A stretch of 64,000 bases of DNA from Sipunculus nudus (Eukaryota; Annelida; Sipuncula; Golfingiida; Sipunculidae). The notes below the pieces were generated by a model. It did no database searches. It worked only from the letters and a program-made list of their open reading frames with translations, and had not been told where the DNA came from. The position numbers and the translations under genes were made by a program. This document shows, one piece after another, positions 59,561-64,000 of the stretch (position 1 is its first letter; each line of letters begins with the position of its first letter). The stretch lies in NCBI GenBank assembly GCA_026874595.1, contig CM049308.1:53145624-53209623 (forward strand), written 5' to 3'.

Positions 59561-61480
59561 ATTATCCATTGTTGCCTAGTTAAGACTAGTTAAGGTCTTG
59601 GGGGTCCAAACATTAAAACATCTTAATTTGTAAATGCAAAAGTGCGCATATTACAAAACCTATTACTTTAAATGTAATATTCAAAAGTTTTTAATAGGCA
59701 AACATTAAATTTGATAAAAAAGACTAATATTATTCAAAATCAGTGACAAAAATGATGGCAATAATAAGCCGTGTTTTATAACAAACATTCGTATCGTAAT
59801 GTTTAAAGACGATATTTACAAGACGAAGTATCTAAGCACTCACGACTTAGATGTGACTAAAAAGACTCGAAAATCAGCTACTGTCTCAAAATGCAATATT
59901 ACATTAGTACAAGGAACATCCTCTCTTTAGAAAGAAGTAACACAATGTGGGACAGAAATTCGTGGTATCTTCATTTATTTATGAAGAGAGATAGCCTTTA
60001 TACCAGTAGTTGATTTTATATATTGCAGAATCATGCCAATGGCCAAGAAGTCTAGAATGACAGAAAAGGATAACCGGATGGTCTGAAAGAATTAGAATTT
60101 AAGAACTATCAAACACACCCGTCAGTGAACAAGTATGGGTCCAATATTGTTAGGTTTTCCGGAATTATTTCATGTGCAGGAATTTCATATTTTTTCAATA
60201 TTATTAAAAAAGTCCAAGCATATTTACCACGGACAACCGTAAATTAATTTGTATTCGTCATGGATAGGTCAAATATAGGAATGAATCATGAAATTGTGGA
60301 TTGTAATCAGAATAGATTCGGACCAATCACCAACCTGGGTCTTGATGCAGCGCCACATGCCGGCGGTTATTATACCATGACGAAAGTGACCTTATAATAG
60401 TAATATTATGGGCGTATAGAAACTTTGGGTTACTTACTTCTATGCATAAATATATTGGTAGGTCTCCAGTTTGTTAAGATGGATGTAGCCCTAATCATAC
60501 GACCTCCGCGACCTAACCCAGGGTTCTACAGGTCCAGCATGGACACATACCTCAACCTAAACGGAAGGAATCCTTATTCAAATTCAAAAGACATTTCATG
60601 CAAATTAACCATCGCAGGTAACGGAATTTACCATCCTTTCGTTTGCATAGTTGATCTGTAATCCCATCAATGCGGGTTTTTTTTGTAAACTGGCATTCAC
60701 CAAAAACAACGGAAACTCTTAATAAGAAACCCGGAGTCGACAAGATTTGGTCATCTCGACGATTGCCAGGGGTATTGTAACTGTACCACGTTATATACAT
60801 CTGTATGTAAGAGATTTATGCGACACAGGCCATTTCAAGTGTGTTATCTTATCAGGAACTGGGAAGAAATAATTGTAATGATCGTATTCACTGACATTGC
60901 ATAAAACAAACAATGCCTTGGTGGGCCCTAAAATGCAATTACATGGACCAAAGATTCACATGTTTTTATTGCCAATTGTTATAAAGTAATTTTGTATTTG
61001 TATATTTTTAAGCTTTTGTTTTAAGGAAACCGCACATTAGGGGATGTGAAATTAATGGATATGGTTAAAATAGAGGTATTTCATATTCTAGAAATTAACG
61101 TGCACGATGAGAAGTACCAAATAATATATAATAACAGCAGCCAAAGCACCCCTTAGGGTGACTATTATATTTGATGCCAAACATTCGTGAATTTGAAATA
61201 AAAAAAAATAGCAGTAATGTGAATATTATTCTTGACAATCAGGGTAGGTAGTTTTTGTTAATTTTGGTGTCAACAGTAGTTTATTGAATCATAAATAAGG
61301 ATCGGATACCAGGACATAGCCCTATATTAATTCCTCTCTTATAAATTTTTAATTCTGAATGTACATGTTCCTTATAAAATATATTCTCATATACGACTAA
61401 ATGTTACATCTTTATCTCTATTAACGATGTTTAATCTGCATTGGTAATCTATTGATTTTCCAGATGATAGTTCAGCTTGA
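59561..61480. other. Intergenic stretch, sulfotransferase B 3' side
   Basis: No gene recognised. A plus-strand open frame at 60425-60661 (RPPRPNPGFYRSSMDTYL) follows an acceptor-like ggtctccag, but has no known motif and no partner exons. Confidence 0.4.
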
Positions 61481-62178
61481 TTAATTATAAAAGTTGAACC
61501 CTGTTTCCTTATAGAGGACCTCTAACAAATCATCAGTCCGCTTACTCTGTTCGTCTGTAAATAGACTAACCCAGTCACCTACGATACCTTTCCTCATAAA
61601 GCTAAACCCTTCAAGCATATAGGAATTATTCTCAAGTGAAAGTTTTGGGTGTTTCTTCATCTGGTCAAACTCCATTAAATATGATATGCGGTCTAATATG
61701 TTTGGCTGCAGAGATCTTCCAAGGAAATATGCGATTCGCTGGATCCACTCTTTCTGTTGAACTTTAAGGTCTTCATACTTTACGAAAAGTATGTTAAGGT
61801 CATCTCGATGATTCCAGAATGATTTGACATTTTCATACCAACTTCCATATATGACCTTTCCTGCCCAAAATGCTTCAATAAATACCTCCCATTCTCCATT
61901 CCATGGCCCTGACAGCTCATTGGCTTTATGAAAGTGATAATAAGAAACAGCAACATCCTTTGGATTCCTCACCATATAGATAACTTTTCCTTTGGAAAGG
62001 GACTTGGGCAAGTAATTAAAAGCCAGATGACTGTAAAGCACCCGAGGTGGCGAAAGTGATATTACATGAGGGAAATTTAAATCGAGATGATTTGCAAGTT
62101 TCGGTGGAGATCTTTCAAATGTGTCGAGGTCGTCTTGATTGTAAATCGCTCCTACAATTCTTCTTAGCCAATTATTTC
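61481..62178 (-). CDS. Sulfotransferase B coding exon 2
   Basis: Acceptor ...ttctttcag; 698 nt from GNNWLRRIVGAIY to ETGFNFYN, TAA at 61483-61481. Confidence 0.95.
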
Positions 62179-62693
62179 CTGAAAGAAAAAAAAATCTATA
62201 TACTTTATTCATAGTAAATGATTAATTAATAAGGATACCACTTTAAAGTATAAAGATTGTGTCAGTCTGAACACTTGTTATTTCAATACTATAATGTCCA
62301 GTGTGAAATGTGTGTGTCGGTTTGACGATTTTCTTAAATTACATATTTTAAATTTGATGACCACTGCGATCTCCGGTGTATTACGCCTGGTAACACAAAT
62401 TGAGATTTTAAAAGTGAGAATGAGAAAATGAGAGACAGAGGAGGGGTTGTGGTCAGAGAAAAGAGGGGTCACACCGTTTCACCACTCTGGAGGGTAGGTC
62501 GGCACAAACAGCGCTGGCTAAAATACCAACCGCAAAGTTTAATAATAAATCATCCTGTGGAACACGGGCTTCATTGATTTATGAGACTAAGAAAATCGTC
62601 GCGACACGTTGTAACGTTGTACATGATAACTAGCTGTTATTTGTTGTTGACAAACATGTGAGTGTCCAACTTTGCCGCAGCAACGAGCCACAC

Positions 62694-62740
<47 letters not shown>

Positions 62741-62995
62741 AGACAGACAGACGAAGACAGAAAGAGATAAAACTGATAATTTTGCAAGACATTTATTATG
62801 CACGATTATATACAGTGAATCCACTTTACCTGATTTGCAATATCCGCATAAGAAAACATCATCTGCGTGGATATCAAGTTTTCTTATTTCTTCCAGATGT
62901 TCCTTCTTCGTGTCATAAAGAAAAGGTACACCATTTACTACATGACTTTCCTTTATGTGGTACGGGAGCTTTGAAAAAGGTTCGTCGTTCGCCAT
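61481..62995 (-). CDS. Cytosolic sulfotransferase, copy B (two coding exons)
   Basis: Exons 62995-62830 and 62178-61481 give 287 residues. Motifs as in copy A: K54-S-G-N-N-W59 loop, His106 in LYSHLAF, Arg126 and Ser134 in VRNPKDVAVS, RKG at 251-253 in FMRKGIVGDW. The intron interrupts the same Gly codon as in copy A, and the acceptor follows tttctttcag. Two extra residues at the N-terminus and a two-residue gap after LSK distinguish it from copy A; by eye about three quarters of residues agree. Both copies have GDWVSLFT where the family usually has GDWKNxFT. The intron carries a GA/G microsatellite. Confidence 0.95.
62696..62740 (+). repeat. (AG)n followed by G run
   Basis: AG repeat of about 35 bp running into about ten G, in the intron of sulfotransferase B. 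Confidence 0.95.
62830..62995 (-). CDS. Sulfotransferase B coding exon 1
   Basis: ATG at 62995-62993 (MANDEPFSKLPYH); donor gtaaag inside the KSG glycine codon; phase 1. The upstream in-frame extension to 63226 has no similarity to copy A and is taken as untranslated or intronic. Confidence 0.92.
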
Positions 62996-64000
62996 AACTG
63001 AGGGCTTACCGACGTGCTTTTTTTTGGTTAGAGAAAAGTGACTGTGCAAAAATGAGAAAGGAATATACTTTAAACCGAGCGGCTCCCTTTGTGTGCTAAT
63101 CGTTTTCAGTTTATGAGCTTTCAACAGACCGATTAATTCTTTGAGCATGCGTTTGAATAAGCGTAATGTTTCATGATGTGATTTCAGTGGACTGTCAAGA
63201 CTTGACAACCGTTTACTCTGTAACAAGTAGATTTGATGAAAGTCAGAATAACCTTAAGCTGCCATAACTTTTATGAGCATGTTGCCCGTGCCACGCTCGG
63301 GCGCTGTATTATAAATATGTTGGCTTAGGTGTAACAGGTCCCTCTAACCCTAATCAACATATGATCAAACATGAACCTGAATAAGTAAGTGCATGTTTTC
63401 ATTCAGTAACATAGGACACAAGTCGTGACTTATCTCTATGTGGTGACTCGACGTTCCTGGACTCAGACGTGTACTATGACTCAAAGTGTTGGTACTTGAT
63501 AATGGATTTAACAGGTTTTGCTGTTTTCCACGGTCAACGGTTGATGCATTTGTATTTACGCACACCATGAATATGAATGAAACAAGGAATTGTGTTTGTG
63601 GGATGAGGGGTTAGGTACACATCCCTGTGCTTCTATAGTTAATTTTTTATAACACAGAATATTAATCTACATTCATTGAAGTCTTCCCATAAACTCAAGA
63701 TGTCTGGTTTTTATATAACTTTACTCTTTAGGTACTAGTGGAAGGGGGACGCTGGGAGATGTTTTGAAAGTTACACTATGGACGTTTTAAGGCATGATTA
63801 TAACGAAATATTTTGGGTAAATAGGCATTCAAAACAGAAACAGTCTGACTTATGATATGCAACGAAGTTTACGGGATTAATGTAAAAAGTAAACCAATAT
63901 TTTATATAATTCTAATCATATCAAGACCAGATATGGACAAACAAGACATTTTGATACTAGGGTTTCAACGGATATTCAGGTTCTCAACAATTACAGTTTG
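62996..64000. other. 5' flank of sulfotransferase B to window end
   Basis: No gene recognised. It should contain the promoter and any non-coding first exon of sulfotransferase B; an acceptor-like ccctcag lies just before the ATG. Confidence 0.45.

Noticed and set aside
62996-63226. 77-residue N-terminal extension of sulfotransferase B
   Set aside because: It has no counterpart in copy A and no resemblance to the SULT N-terminus; the conserved start is the ATG at 62995.

Overview
This is a eukaryotic, AT-rich, repeat-heavy nuclear window. It looks like an invertebrate, most likely a mollusc and probably a bivalve. The grounds are inference: intron-split genes with GT-AG splice sites, globin introns at the classical B12.2 and G7.0 positions, many TA, GA and TAA microsatellites, short inverted-repeat elements, an L1-like retrotransposon, and tandem-module repeats of a kind I recall from lophotrochozoan genomes. 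No operons, CRISPR arrays or canonical tRNA genes are visible.

Layout. Bases 1-330 hold the end of a palindrome-centred tandem repeat in inverted orientation. At 1.9-2.2 kb there is an unassigned candidate exon with one membrane segment. From 7.96 to 12.70 kb lie two exons of a globin gene (+); the first exon was not found. From 13.8 to 29.1 kb I see no recognisable gene, but there are many repeats, including a cluster of GGTTC/GAACC hairpins (24.8 kb) and a 58-bp-arm foldback (25.2 kb). A dead 4.85-kb L1-like LINE (+) occupies 29.1-34.0 kb and is bounded by an 11-bp target-site duplication. From 34.0 to 39.4 kb there are repeats and one orphan candidate exon.

The most unusual gene lies on the minus strand at 49.3-39.6 kb. 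Eight exons join with consistent phase into a predicted 583-residue, single-pass membrane protein with a signal peptide, a short glycosylatable ectodomain, a transmembrane helix, and a long cytoplasmic part containing a ZU5-like beta-sandwich. I see no death domain.

Two paralogous cytosolic sulfotransferase genes follow on the minus strand (52.8-51.4 kb and 63.0-61.5 kb). Each has two coding exons split inside the glycine of the PAPS-binding KSG motif. They are separated by a 5.5-kb composite repeat (54.05-59.56 kb) made of several families of tandem modules. In one of these, the palindrome GGTGGCGCCACC recurs at strictly alternating intervals of about 149 and 129 bp.

The genes do not form an obvious pathway. 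The sulfotransferases are a local tandem duplication; the globin and the ZU5 receptor look like independent loci. Exon calls rest on open frame, splice sites, phase and recognised motifs read by eye; no alignment or transcript evidence was available.
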